Source: Lachnospiraceae bacterium (lineage in GTDB: Bacteria; Bacillota; Clostridia; Lachnospirales; Lachnospiraceae). Taken from it: a stretch of 64,000 bases of DNA. Shown in pieces: positions 25,946 to 35,218 of the stretch (position 1 is its first letter; every line of letters starts with the position of its first letter). The stretch covers positions 1-64,000 of the forward strand of contig JAFRYE010000037.1 of assembly GCA_017441265.1 (NCBI GenBank), given 5' to 3'. The notes beneath the pieces were generated by a model. That model searched no databases, had not been told where the DNA came from, and saw only the letters and a program-made list of their open reading frames with translations. Both the position numbers and the translations under genes were made by a program.

Positions 25946-26701
25946 ATGATCAGCATAGACATCAGTACCGTTGACGAACTCCTGCACTTTGTGAAGGCCC
26001 TCGCAGACCGTCACGGCCGCGATACGCAGCTTTGGTACCGCGGCGAGGACAATTCCGCCCTCACTCTCGTTCCGTCCATCCAGCGCAGTGAGAAGCGTCT
26101 GCGGATGGAACGATTCCTCTCGAACGATTTCTACGTTCGCGCCATGCAGATCTCCGACAACCCTCCGGAAAAACACAATTACGCGCACTGGGTAGCACTG
26201 ATGCAGCATTACGGTCTGCCGACGCGGATCCTCGACTGGTCGCGCTCTCCGCTGGTCGCCGTATTTTTCGCCACGGAAACGTACCGCACGTCGCCCGACA
26301 CGGACGCCTGCGTCTGGGTTCTCGTCCCCGACAGTTTCAACGAGATGGAAGGCTTCGGCCGATGCATTTACCCCATCGACGCGGACACCGCGCAGGAAAT
26401 GCTCCTGCCGGCGTTCAAGCATCTTCATCACAATCCCGCTCTCGAGGACAAGATCCTGGCTTGCGCTTCCACGGACCAGAACCTTCGGATGTACTCGCAG
26501 CAGTCCTGCTTCACAGTGCACAACTCGCTCCGCAAGCTCGAGGACATCTGCAACGAGCAGATGCTCTACAAGATCATCATTCCCCGCGACCGCAAGCAAT
26601 ACTTCATCGAAAGCCTCGGTGTGCTGGGAATCACGGAGGGATTCATCTACCCGGATCTGGAGCACATCTGCCGCGATCTGCGGAAGTTTTATGATATCTG
26701 A
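25946..26701 (+). CDS. FRG-domain protein
   Basis: The protein has 251 residues. The FRG signature is clear: LWYRGEDNS near residue 30 and the core QHYGLPTRILDWSRSPLVAV at about 88-107. FRG proteins are widespread in bacteria, sometimes in phage-defence or toxin-like contexts; their biochemical activity is not settled as far as I know. No defence partner is next to it: upstream is a lipoprotein with its own terminator and downstream a convergent gene. I start at 25946 with CGGAGG 5 bases upstream. Function cannot be assigned beyond the domain. Confidence 0.88.
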   Translation: MISIDISTVDELLHFVKALADRHGRDTQLWYRGEDNSALTLVPSIQRSEKRLRMERFLSNDFYVRAMQISDNPPEKHNYAHWVALMQHYGLPTRILDWSRSPLVAVFFATETYRTSPDTDACVWVLVPDSFNEMEGFGRCIYPIDADTAQEMLLPAFKHLHHNPALEDKILACASTDQNLRMYSQQSCFTVHNSLRKLEDICNEQMLYKIIIPRDRKQYFIESLGVLGITEGFIYPDLEHICRDLRKFYDI

Positions 26702-26707
26702 TTCCGG

Positions 26708-26755
26708 CAATCAAAAGACGGCGTCCACACAAAGTGCGACGCCGTCTTTTGATTG
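26708..26755. terminator. Bidirectional terminator between convergent genes
   Basis: An 18-bp perfect inverted repeat, CAATCAAAAGACGGCGTC and its complement, has a 12-nt loop and carries T-rich and A-rich arms on both sides. It serves the FRG gene (plus) and the 26762-27346 gene (minus). Confidence 0.9.
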
Positions 26756-26761
26756 TAAAGC

Positions 26762-27346
26762 TCAATTCTTCTCAAGGAGGTTCAGCACTTCATCGATCTC
26801 ATCGGCGCTTGTCGCCACTGCAACGATGCCGAACACACCGTTGTCGTGAACTGCACGGAACGCCGCACACATGTAGGTCTCCTGCGAGCTGAACTCAAAG
26901 CAGAGGTAATCCTCGCCTGCGATCGTGCGGTGCGTCTGATCGATGGACATCTGCTGGACGGTTTTGCCCATGGGGACGCTGATCGATCCGCCGCTGCCGC
27001 CGAATTCCTGCAGGAACTCTTCCTCGATCTTGTACATATCGGTCTCGCCCTCGCGGGTTACGACGATACCTGCAGCTACCGGCGAGTTTCTGAAAAATGC
27101 GAAGGGCGTCTCAAATCCGTTCGACATTCCGCCCACCTGCTGAATCTGGTAGGAATCCGGAACATCAATCTTGACATCCGCCCACTTGTTCACGTAACTC
27201 GTGCCGTCCACAACGCCTGGGCTGTACTTGTGCGCGATCTTGATAACCAAGATGACAACGATGACTGCGATCGTGATGAACGCTACGATGATGGAAGCGA
27301 TGACCAGCGCTTCGCCGCGGTTTTTCTTTTGATCCATTTGATTCAT
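26762..27346 (-). CDS. Single-pass membrane protein of unknown function
   Basis: The protein has 194 residues. A short basic N-tail (MNQMDQKKNRG) is followed by a long hydrophobic helix (about 13-37) and an extracellular domain of about 150 residues with several beta-type segments (WADVKIDVPDSYQIQ, AGIVVTREGE, EDYLCFEF). I do not recognise a family. I place the start at 27346, where AAGGAG lies about 11 bases upstream; the frame is open 22 codons further but would cross into the GH130 gene end region. It probably follows the GH130 gene in one transcript (52 bases apart). Confidence 0.75.
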   Translation of the reverse strand: MNQMDQKKNRGEALVIASIIVAFITIAVIVVILVIKIAHKYSPGVVDGTSYVNKWADVKIDVPDSYQIQQVGGMSNGFETPFAFFRNSPVAAGIVVTREGETDMYKIEEEFLQEFGGSGGSISVPMGKTVQQMSIDQTHRTIAGEDYLCFEFSSQETYMCAAFRAVHDNGVFGIVAVATSADEIDEVLNLLEKN

Positions 27347-27398
27347 TTTTTCTTTTCTCTCCTTTGATGCGCTATATGATATTCGGTCTGAACCTGCC

Positions 27399-28382
27399 TT
27401 ATTGAATTGCATTCCTGCGGATGTAATCCGTCAGCTCATCGACCTGCGCAAACGCGAGGGCCACAACCGTGTCCGCCGCGCCGTAGTAGATGGCGATCCT
27501 GCCGGTCGCCGCATCCGTGAGGGTCGCACAAGGGAAGCAGACATTCGGAACGTCGCCGACACACTCGTAGGTGGTTTCCGGATGAAGCAAAAACGGTTTG
27601 CAGCGAGCGATGATCTTCCACGGCTCGTCCTTGTCGAGAAGCGCTCCTCCGATGGAGTAGATCATGCCGTTGCATGTAGTTCCGACTCCGTGGAAAATGA
27701 GCAGCCATCCCTCGTCGGTCTCGATCGGGATCGGACCGGCGCCGACTTTCGTCCATGCCCAGCCTCCCGGGCTCATCACATGGTGATGACATCCCCAGTG
27801 GATCATGTCCGGGCTCTCCGACAAAAACATCTCGCCGAACGGCGTGTGGCCGTTGTCGGAAGGGCGCGAGAACATCATGTATTTGCCGTTCACTTTGCGA
27901 GGGAACAGCACGCCGTTGCGGTTGTACGGAAGATACGCATCCGGCAACCGGTAAAACGTCTTGAAATCATAGGAGTACGCAACGCCGATCGTCGGGCCGT
28001 AACTGCCCTCAAACGGACTGCACCAGGTTACGTAGTAGCGGTCCTCAATAAAACAAACCCGGGGATCATAGCCGTTCGCAAGTCCGACGCATTCGCCGGT
28101 CTTCTCACAGTAGAGCCGAAGCACTTCGTGCTCTATCTCCCAGTGGATCGCATCCTTGCTTCTGCCGAGGAACAATTGCTGTTCCATCGCCTTGTTATCG
28201 CTTCGGAACACACCGACAAACTCTCCGTCCTTCGCGATCACGGCACTGTTGAAAATGCTGTTTGCCGACGGAATATCATGGCGTCCGACGATGGGATTGG
28301 CGCTGTATCGCCAAATAGGATCGGTACAACCGACCGGCCGTTCCTCCCAGGGAATATTCGGGAGATTGGTTCCGATGATCAT
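27399..28382 (-). CDS. GH130-family beta-mannoside phosphorylase/hydrolase
   Basis: The protein has 327 residues in a five-bladed propeller-type sequence. It has the family marks NPIVGRHDIPSANSIFNSAV near the N terminus, DPRVCFIED, VLFPRKVNGKYMMFSRPSD and TDEGWLLIFHGV. GH130 enzymes split beta-1,4- or beta-1,2-mannosides, many by phosphorolysis. Whether this one is a phosphorylase depends on phosphate-binding residues that I did not resolve. It is cytoplasmic and would process imported mannooligosaccharides, consistent with the esterases at 33.4, 37.1 and 48.5 kb. AGGAGGCTGCC precedes the ATG. Confidence 0.9.
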   Translation of the reverse strand: MIIGTNLPNIPWEERPVGCTDPIWRYSANPIVGRHDIPSANSIFNSAVIAKDGEFVGVFRSDNKAMEQQLFLGRSKDAIHWEIEHEVLRLYCEKTGECVGLANGYDPRVCFIEDRYYVTWCSPFEGSYGPTIGVAYSYDFKTFYRLPDAYLPYNRNGVLFPRKVNGKYMMFSRPSDNGHTPFGEMFLSESPDMIHWGCHHHVMSPGGWAWTKVGAGPIPIETDEGWLLIFHGVGTTCNGMIYSIGGALLDKDEPWKIIARCKPFLLHPETTYECVGDVPNVCFPCATLTDAATGRIAIYYGAADTVVALAFAQVDELTDYIRRNAIQ

Positions 28383-28446
28383 GGCAGCCTCCTGTCCGCC
28401 CCTGACGGGGCATCCTGTATTGAATTGTCGTTTATAGTCTGATCGC

Positions 28447-29565
28447 TTACTGCTTTACGGCGTTGTCGCGAAGGAACGCGAGCACCTTATCGTTCAGCGC
28501 GCAGTACATGAGATAATCCTTGCCGTACTCGGCCTCGAAATCCGCCTTGACCGTGACGCCTGCCTTGCTCATGAAGCCTGCGACCGCCTCGTCATACTCC
28601 TCGGTCGTGAGCGTCATATTTTCCGCCTTGGCGATCTCCTGCAGTACCATGAATTCCTTCACGGTTCTCTCCGATGCCGCACGATTGTCCGCAAGGAACT
28701 CCGAATACGATTTTCCGGTCGCGCTGTAAAGCGTTTTGTACATCGTCTCTTCATCCGTTTTGTAATATGCGGCATACTGGCGAAGTTTCGCCAGATTCTG
28801 ATCATAGTAGTAATCAATATCCTTCTGATCGATCGAAGCGAATACCGCGTTCTGAATCACCTGATCCAGGATCTGATCCCACATGGAGTCATCGGCATCC
28901 TGCTCCGCTTCCTGCTTCAATTCCTTGAGGAGCAGCTCGCGAAGTTCCGCCGCCGACGTTGCCACGTTGGAAAGGTACCGCTTGACATACGCATCATCGA
29001 TATCCTCAACAGCTGTTCCGACATAGTTGATGGTGACCGTAAAAATGGTAGCCACTCCGGCGAGGTTCGGATTGTTCGGATACGAGTCGGGGAACGTGAC
29101 GTTGATGTCCACCGTCTCTCCGACTGTCTTTCCGATCAGCGAAGACTCAAAACCGGGGATGAACTTGTTGGAACCGATGACCAGAAACGCATCCTTGGCC
29201 GTGCCGCCGTCAAATGCCACATTGCTGCTCGCGAGTCTTCCCGAGTAATCGATGTTGAGCGCATCGCCTTCCTTGACAAGCGTGCCGGTTCTTAACTCAT
29301 CCTTCTTATAGTTGGGATACTGCCGCAATACGGCGGCAATTTCCTTGTTGACATCCTCCTCCGTGACTTCCTTAACCTCGCGCGTGTATGTCATTCCCTT
29401 GTACGCGCCGAGTTTCACGGAACCGCCGCAGGGATGATACTTTCCTTCCGTTGCGGTCCCCGTCGGAGTCGTTGTGTTCGTTGTGTTGTTCTTATCGCCG
29501 CAGGCGGTGAGCATAGCAAGCGCCAGCGATGCGAAAAATGCCAATACCAATACTTTCTTTCTCAT
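28447..29565 (-). CDS. FKBP-type peptidyl-prolyl isomerase lipoprotein, trigger-factor-like
   Basis: The protein has 372 residues. A lipobox LTAC is followed by an Asn/Thr linker and a segment like a trigger-factor or SurA N-region (TREVKEVTEEDVNKEIAAVL). An FKBP domain spans about 105-190 (GDALNIDYSGRL, FIPGFESSLIGKTVGETVDI). The helical C-terminal part (about 195-370) resembles the trigger-factor C-domain. It therefore looks like a secreted, membrane-anchored folding factor, doing outside the membrane what trigger factor does at the ribosome. In Gram-positive bacteria this niche is usually filled by parvulin-type PrsA. CGGAGGTTAGA precedes the ATG. Confidence 0.88.
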   Translation of the reverse strand: MRKKVLVLAFFASLALAMLTACGDKNNTTNTTTPTGTATEGKYHPCGGSVKLGAYKGMTYTREVKEVTEEDVNKEIAAVLRQYPNYKKDELRTGTLVKEGDALNIDYSGRLASSNVAFDGGTAKDAFLVIGSNKFIPGFESSLIGKTVGETVDINVTFPDSYPNNPNLAGVATIFTVTINYVGTAVEDIDDAYVKRYLSNVATSAAELRELLLKELKQEAEQDADDSMWDQILDQVIQNAVFASIDQKDIDYYYDQNLAKLRQYAAYYKTDEETMYKTLYSATGKSYSEFLADNRAASERTVKEFMVLQEIAKAENMTLTTEEYDEAVAGFMSKAGVTVKADFEAEYGKDYLMYCALNDKVLAFLRDNAVKQ

Positions 29566-29650
29566 TCTAACCTCCGTGCTGAAAATTCAGCCACTTCATT
29601 CTATCAAACCCGATGGTAAAAGTAAAGCAAATTAACAAAGAGAACACACA

Positions 29651-29691
29651 AAAAGAGCCCTCGTTGCCGCCATACAGGCAACGGGGGCTCA
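29651..29691 (-). terminator. Intrinsic terminator after the DUF308 gene
   Basis: A 14-bp stem (GAGCCCTCGTTGCC with GGCAACGGGGGCTC, one G-T pair) around an 8-nt loop is followed on the minus strand by TTTTT. It lies 20 bases past the stop codon of the 29711 gene. Confidence 0.88.
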
Positions 29692-29710
29692 GCAATTCAT
29701 AATCCAAAGA

Positions 29711-30322
29711 TCAGGTGTTCTCTTCCGCCGGTTCCTCGTCCCGCTCTTCGCCGAGGTTTGACATGTTGACCTCGCCCTGCTTGCGGCCGATCACCTTGCG
29801 GATGCGAGCCAGCACGAACGCGGATACCAGATCGGTGAAACCGCTGTAGATCAACCCGACGCCGATCCACGTGTCCATATTGCTCTTGATCACTCCGATC
29901 ATCAGGATAAAACCGTACACGATACCAATCAGCGCGATGATCGCGTGAACGATCCAGGTCCCGTGCTTTAAACGCTTCATATCCCAGCTGTTCTGGAATT
30001 TCGCGGTTCCGCTGAAGAGGATCAGGAAGGACAATACCACCGGCAGATGAGCCATGATCTCGTCATGCTTGACGAACATGGAAACGCCGATCAGCACCGC
30101 CGTCATCGCAATCGCCAGCACATAGCGCTGCGTATCGGCCATCGCTTCCTTGCGGATGTAATCAACGACAAAACACAGTCCCGCAGCAACCGCTACAGCC
30201 GCCAGCACATAGCAGATCGTCGACTGCGTCTTATCCGGCCAGAGGAGCATGACAACCCCGAGACCCACGAGAACCGCAGAGACAAAAATGATGTCCAGTT
30301 TCATTTTCCGAATAAAATTCAT
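29711..30322 (-). CDS. DUF308/HdeD-like membrane protein
   Basis: The protein has 203 residues with about six membrane helices in three hairpins, the DUF308 layout (VLVGLGVVMLLWPDKTQ, VLSFLILFSGTAKFQNSW, IALIGIVYGFILMIG). A charged cytoplasmic C-tail ends with EERDEEPAEENT. The molecular role of this family in Firmicutes is not established to my knowledge. It is 42 bases downstream of the diguanylate cyclase gene and probably shares its transcript. Confidence 0.82.
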   Translation of the reverse strand: MNFIRKMKLDIIFVSAVLVGLGVVMLLWPDKTQSTICYVLAAVAVAAGLCFVVDYIRKEAMADTQRYVLAIAMTAVLIGVSMFVKHDEIMAHLPVVLSFLILFSGTAKFQNSWDMKRLKHGTWIVHAIIALIGIVYGFILMIGVIKSNMDTWIGVGLIYSGFTDLVSAFVLARIRKVIGRKQGEVNMSNLGEERDEEPAEENT

Positions 30323-30364
30323 ACCGCACCCCCGTTACTTTCCCTTTGTATTCAAAACACGACA

Positions 30365-31444
30365 CTAACCGCTGACGCACTGGTTCTTGCCATTGTGTTT
30401 TGCTGTGTAAAGCATCTTGTCAGCCACTCGGAAGAACTCCGAGGCCGTCATCGTGTAGGAGCTCAGCTGGAAAATACCGCAGCTGAACGTAATCCGGCCG
30501 TCCAGCCATTCGTATTCCGTGTTGCGGAATTCCTCCAGTGCCCGGTTCATCATGTTCGTCGCTTCCTTCACCTTGACGTTGGGGAAGATCACGCCGAACT
30601 CCTCACCGCCGTACCGGCATACGAAGTTGCTGTCGCCGCACCACTTCTGCAGCACGCGGGCAAGATTCAGGATGACCTCGTCGCCGTTGTTATGGCCGTA
30701 GGTATCGTTGACCTTCTTGAAATTGTCGATGTCGACCACTGCGAGCGTCAACGGATCCTCGCCGCGGTTCTTCACGAAGGTATCCAGATATTCGTAAAAT
30801 GCCGTATGGTTGTACAGGCCGGTCATCGGTTCTCTCTGCAGACGCATCTCAAGCCGCGAGTTGTCGCTCATATGGCTCTCGATCACGCCGTTATTTTCCA
30901 AAACGTACTCCATCAGGATCTCGTTGCAGAAACAACACAGAACCAAAAGGATCAGCGCCGTGAACACGTCGACTACAATGGTTTCCTTGCACGTCGGGAA
31001 CAGCGGTCCGGTCCCCACATACTGCACGACGGTGATCAGACACAGGCCCTCGGTAGCACGGCACATCCAGCGCCGCCCGTAGACCGTCGACAGCGAGATC
31101 GGGATTGTGAACGAGCCGAACAAAACGGCGTTCTCGGCGCCCACGAAACATCCCACGGTGCACAGCACCCAAAGGTACAGGATCGTCGCCAGATCCTTCC
31201 ACTGCAGATCGATATTCGGCGAGTCGAGCATCTGCCACATCACGATATAGGCCGCCGTGAAGATTCCTCCCGGGATGAACACATAGACCTTCATGTAGTA
31301 CTCGCGCGTGATGTTCGCATAGCGCGCGTCGATTTGTATCAGCATGTAGTACTGCAACACCAGCAACACGAGGATGAGTGCCGTCACGACCAGCATGATG
31401 ATCAGGAAATTCTTATGCAATTTTCTGTTGCTGTACTCCTGCAC
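30365..31444 (-). CDS. Membrane diguanylate cyclase (GGDEF)
   Basis: The protein has 359 residues: six or seven membrane helices in the first about 180 residues, then a GGDEF domain with the intact signature RYGGEEFGV, the substrate-binding DIDNFKKVNDTYGHNNGD and the metal Asp. It should make c-di-GMP at the inner face of the membrane. An upstream inhibitory I-site (RxxD) is not obvious at the usual place. The start is a GTG (31442-31444) with GGAGG 8 bases upstream. It lies just downstream of mgtE (27 bases), so magnesium transport and c-di-GMP synthesis may share a transcript. Confidence 0.92.
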   Translation of the reverse strand: MQEYSNRKLHKNFLIIMLVVTALILVLLVLQYYMLIQIDARYANITREYYMKVYVFIPGGIFTAAYIVMWQMLDSPNIDLQWKDLATILYLWVLCTVGCFVGAENAVLFGSFTIPISLSTVYGRRWMCRATEGLCLITVVQYVGTGPLFPTCKETIVVDVFTALILLVLCCFCNEILMEYVLENNGVIESHMSDNSRLEMRLQREPMTGLYNHTAFYEYLDTFVKNRGEDPLTLAVVDIDNFKKVNDTYGHNNGDEVILNLARVLQKWCGDSNFVCRYGGEEFGVIFPNVKVKEATNMMNRALEEFRNTEYEWLDGRITFSCGIFQLSSYTMTASEFFRVADKMLYTAKHNGKNQCVSG

Positions 31445-31471
31445 GATACCCTCCTCCGTTGAAATCTGCCG

Positions 31472-33052
31472 CTACAGATGCAAGATCGTAGTGGCCAATG
31501 CAAAAAATACAAAAAGCGAAACCGCATCGACGATCGTCGTGATGAACGGACTTGCCATGACCGCCGGGTCAAACCCGAGTTTGCTGACGATAAGCGGCAA
31601 CGTACACCCCAGAAACTCCGCCGCGACCACCGTCGCCATCAGCGTGAGGCACACAACCAGCGCCACGGGAACCGTGATCGGTTGATGCATCAATAATTTG
31701 TCGACTAAAAAGATCTTTCCGAACGAGACCACCGCAAGGCTTCCGCCGCACAAAAGCGCGACGCGGACTTCCTTCCAGATGATCCGCAAAATGTCGGAGA
31801 ATTCGACTTCTCCGAGGGACAGCGCACGGATCACCGTAACGCTTGCCTGACTGCCGGAGTTACCGCCGGTGTCCATCAGCATCGGGATGAACAGCGTGAG
31901 CACCGCCTGCGCTCGAAGCGACTCCTCAAACGAACCGATGATCATGCCGGTGAACGTCGCCGAGACCATCAACAACAAAAGCCAGATGATGCGGGAGCGA
32001 TACAGTTCCAGGGGGCTCGTACGAAGATACGGCTTCTCCGTCGGGAGCATAGCGTTCATCTTCGCGAAGTCCTCTTCCGTCTCGTCCTGCAGGACATCGA
32101 TAGCGTCGTCGACGGTGACGATACCGACCAGTCGGTTTTCGGCATCCACAACAGGAAGCGCGAGGGCGTCGTACTTACTGATCGTGGTTGCCACATCCTC
32201 TTTATCCTCGAGGGTGTTCACGCTGATGACATGGTCTTCCATGATGTCCGCAATCTTCGTGTTGCGGTCCGCCACCAGCATATCCTTGACCGTGACAACG
32301 CCGATCAGATGGCTGTTCCGATCCGTCACGTAACAGGTATAAATAGTCTCTTTGTCGATCGCGACCTTGCGGATCAATGCGAATGCCTCATCGACCGTCA
32401 TGTCCGGCTTCAGCCGCACAAACTCGGTGGTCATGATGCTTCCCGCACTGTCCTCGGGGTACTTCAGCAGTTCGTTGACGATCTTCCGCGCCTCGGGCGT
32501 CACGTTCTGCAGGATACGTTTTACGACGTTGGCCGGCATCTCATCGACGATGTCGGCGGTATCGTCCATGTACATCTCTTCCAGGACGTTCCGCAACTCC
32601 AGATCACTGAAGGACTCGATCAGGATCTGCTGCATGTCGCTGTCGAGCTCGACGAACACTTCGGCCGCCAGCTCTTTCGGCAGGATCCGGAACACGACCG
32701 CGTATTGCTGTTTCGGAAGTTCGTCGAAAAATTCGGCGATATCCACCGGTTCCGCGTCGCGGAGCATCTGCCGCAGCATCGCGTACCGTTTTTCCTCCAC
32801 CAGCTCCAAAGCCGCATCCACATCCAGTCCCCGCTCCTCATGCTCGGGTTCCTCTGCCGGCTTCTCCGGTTCCGCTACCGCGGAATCCGCGTCTTTCGCG
32901 GTTTCGGAAACTCCCCCTGCAATCTCTTCCCCCGCATTGTCTGCGGCCTGCGCCGCCTCAAGGATCACGTCGGTGTTCGCCGCGCGATCCGAAGTCCCGG
33001 GTACGGTTACATCCGTCTCGGGCGTCATCTCCATCATGTCTTTCGTTTCCAT
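31472..33052 (-). CDS. mgtE: Magnesium transporter MgtE
   Basis: The protein has 526 residues: an acidic Ala/Glu-rich N-tail (about 1-65), the MgtE N domain (LPKQQYAVVFRILPKELAAE and following), two CBS domains (about 200-325) and five C-terminal membrane helices with the conserved MLMDTGGNSGSQASVTVIRAL pore region. It is the Mg2+-gated channel of the MgtE class; the acidic N and CBS domains sense cytoplasmic Mg2+. I choose the ATG at 33052 because GGAGGG is 7 bases upstream; earlier in-frame starts (33076, 33100) have poor spacing. The acidic tail is longer than in the best-studied homologues. Confidence 0.95.
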   Translation of the reverse strand: METKDMMEMTPETDVTVPGTSDRAANTDVILEAAQAADNAGEEIAGGVSETAKDADSAVAEPEKPAEEPEHEERGLDVDAALELVEEKRYAMLRQMLRDAEPVDIAEFFDELPKQQYAVVFRILPKELAAEVFVELDSDMQQILIESFSDLELRNVLEEMYMDDTADIVDEMPANVVKRILQNVTPEARKIVNELLKYPEDSAGSIMTTEFVRLKPDMTVDEAFALIRKVAIDKETIYTCYVTDRNSHLIGVVTVKDMLVADRNTKIADIMEDHVISVNTLEDKEDVATTISKYDALALPVVDAENRLVGIVTVDDAIDVLQDETEEDFAKMNAMLPTEKPYLRTSPLELYRSRIIWLLLLMVSATFTGMIIGSFEESLRAQAVLTLFIPMLMDTGGNSGSQASVTVIRALSLGEVEFSDILRIIWKEVRVALLCGGSLAVVSFGKIFLVDKLLMHQPITVPVALVVCLTLMATVVAAEFLGCTLPLIVSKLGFDPAVMASPFITTIVDAVSLFVFFALATTILHL

Positions 33053-33431
33053 GAATAGACCCTCCGCTTCACACATTTCCCCCTCCCGGGGTACGATCAC
33101 TTCCTCTTCGAAGTGCTCACGCGCTGAACACGGAACCTATCCGGGTACTCTGCCACTGCCGTCCGCAGCTCCCGGGAAACGAAACGGTTTCGGGACCGTC
33201 GACTCTCCGGTTACTGCACAACCTTTGAAGTGTGAATTAAGCGGCACGAGTGATACCCTGTTGAGTTCGTGCCACTGCCACTGTCACTGTCCACAAGAAA
33301 CCTCCTTATCATCCAAAATGCTTTACGGAAAATGGGAAAATCAAACACTTCAGTACTTTATCACATTACCATCCTAATTATAGCACCGCCGCCGGGGAAA
33401 GTACACGCGCCCGGCCAAGGTTTCAAGGATT
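33053..33431 (-). other. Leader region of mgtE and intergenic space to the SGNH gene
   Basis: This is the 379-base gap between mgtE and the end of the SGNH gene. On the minus strand it holds AAGGAGG at about 33300, a GGCACGA/TCGTGCC stem (33243-33249 with 33267-33273) and further GC-rich inverted repeats before the mgtE ribosome site. This suggests a structured 5' leader. I compared it mentally with the M-box magnesium riboswitch and did not see its conserved core, so no riboswitch is called. The part nearer 33431 contains two AAAATG words (33315-33335). Confidence 0.35.
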
Positions 33432-35138
33432 TTATTCCCGTACCAAAGACAGTGCCAAAATGGTAAATTTCTTTGCATTATGACCGTCTTTCATCGCAAT
33501 TTCGATAACGTGGTCTGCATTGACCGACTCATTTACGCAAAGATAGGTATTGCAATGGTTCCATCCGATTGCTCTCGAATCGATCTCCTTAAACGGTTGT
33601 CCGTCCACCGTCACCGTCACCGTGCCGAAGTCTCCGTCTCCGGAATCCTTGTACGTCAGGAAGAAACTACGGCAGTTCGCGCGGATCACAAACGGCCGGT
33701 CGCCGTCCTCGTGCATCCAGTTTTCGGGGAACTGCGGCGTTCCGAACGCATCGAGATCCTTCTCCGCATACTGAAGCGCGGTATCCGTCTTCGTAAAATC
33801 ACCCTCGTCCACGGTGATGACGTCCGCAAACTCTCCGACGGTATCCCTCGTCACCGTAAAACAATGCTCATACGGCCGCCCCAGATAGCCGTCCTTCGGC
33901 CACTCCGGCTCCACCTCGACATGCGCCAAGGACTGCTCGAGCAGATGATCGATACAATCCGCCATCACGCGGTGACCTTCGTTGGTCGGATGATAGCAAT
34001 CATAGAAATACTGCCGCTTCGAGATCACATGGCCCTCGCCACGCGGGAACTGCGGCGAAACCGCATCCTTGACGCTCACCATCGGCAGCGAGTAATGCAG
34101 ACCGATCGGTGCAAGGCGATCCTGCAGGTTCCAGTCGTTCATAAACACCGCGAACACCAGCAGCACGGCCGGCATGGACGGCTGGTTGAACGCCTTTGCC
34201 ACAAGACTCTCAAAGCAGACGCCCTCCGTCTCATCGCCCGCGTCATTGACCGCGAACTCGATAAATACGATATCGGGCGAAACCGTGCCGTTACGCAGCA
34301 CGTCGCGCTCATAGCGCACCAGACCGAACTCCGAAGGCGTTCCGCCGACACCGGCCTTGATCAGGTGAACCTTCTCGGGATCGGTGGCGTAGGTCTTTCG
34401 GAAATGATCGAACACCCGGTAGACATAGCTCTCGGACTCGATCGGCTTCGCGCCGGCGCCCTGGGTGATCGAACCGCCGATGAACGCAAGCGTCACATCC
34501 TCGCCGCGCTCCGCCTTCTCCATCGCGGCGCGAAGGCGATGCGTATTGCCCATCGACAGCATGGACCGCGCGATCATCTCGCGATAGCCGTCCGACTCGA
34601 AATCCACCGGCTCATCCAATTGCGGTTCCGGCACATCATAGCCGTCCTGCAGGTAGAAGATCACGGTCAGCTTCACCTTGAGGTCGGGCTTTTGCGAAAA
34701 CAGGAAAAATGTTCCCAGAATATCATCATTGTCGCGGAACGCAAATTCCGTCATCGGGAATACGCGTTCGGCACCGTCACAACAGACGTCCATCACCATG
34801 CGCGTGCCGTCCTTGAAGCGGTCCGTCGTCGCATAATGATGCAATTCGCACGTCACCTCGGTCTCTCTCTCCGCCGGGTCGTCGCACTCGGCGATAATGC
34901 CGATACTGTGTACGATCTCTTTGAAATCCGCGCTCTTCTGCAGGCGGGCTCCCAGCTCCTCCGGAAGTTCCGGGCAGATCAACTGCAGATTCTGCGCAAC
35001 GCGGTTTTCCAGAAAGATCATCTCCGCATAGCGCTCTCCGCCCGGTTCCTTGTGGGAAGCATAACAAAGATCCTCCAGCATAAAATATATCTTGGCCCGC
35101 CTTTTGGTCGGGTCCATCGGCGCAACAGGTCCCTTCAT
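33432..35138 (-). CDS. Cytoplasmic SGNH esterase with N-terminal and C-terminal beta domains
   Basis: The protein has 568 residues and no signal peptide. About 190 N-terminal residues read as a beta-sandwich. Then comes an SGNH hydrolase core, with catalytic Ser in FIGGSITQGAG, the Gly/Asn blocks, and the Asp-His pair in DCYHPTNEGH. A C-terminal beta domain of about 160 residues follows (NCRSFFLTYKDSGDGDFGTV). The core and C-terminal domain are clearly paralogous to the secreted esterase at 37069-38409. Such enzymes remove acetyl groups from plant glycans; a CE17-like mannan or xylan oligosaccharide esterase is possible but not proven. It has its own promoter at 35219-35248. Confidence 0.87.
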   Translation of the reverse strand: MKGPVAPMDPTKRRAKIYFMLEDLCYASHKEPGGERYAEMIFLENRVAQNLQLICPELPEELGARLQKSADFKEIVHSIGIIAECDDPAERETEVTCELHHYATTDRFKDGTRMVMDVCCDGAERVFPMTEFAFRDNDDILGTFFLFSQKPDLKVKLTVIFYLQDGYDVPEPQLDEPVDFESDGYREMIARSMLSMGNTHRLRAAMEKAERGEDVTLAFIGGSITQGAGAKPIESESYVYRVFDHFRKTYATDPEKVHLIKAGVGGTPSEFGLVRYERDVLRNGTVSPDIVFIEFAVNDAGDETEGVCFESLVAKAFNQPSMPAVLLVFAVFMNDWNLQDRLAPIGLHYSLPMVSVKDAVSPQFPRGEGHVISKRQYFYDCYHPTNEGHRVMADCIDHLLEQSLAHVEVEPEWPKDGYLGRPYEHCFTVTRDTVGEFADVITVDEGDFTKTDTALQYAEKDLDAFGTPQFPENWMHEDGDRPFVIRANCRSFFLTYKDSGDGDFGTVTVTVDGQPFKEIDSRAIGWNHCNTYLCVNESVNADHVIEIAMKDGHNAKKFTILALSLVRE

Positions 35139-35218
35139 CGTTTGGATTGTCTCCTCCTTGTGCGACCGCCGGAATCATCGGATATGCGGCGGATGCATAT
35201 TAAGCCATTATAGGAAAT

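Noticed and set aside
25946-26701. Defence island around the FRG protein
   Set aside because: No nuclease, methylase, toxin or other defence gene lies within 10 kb on either side.
33053-33431. M-box magnesium riboswitch before mgtE
   Set aside because: I could not match its conserved core words, so only an unassigned structured leader is reported.
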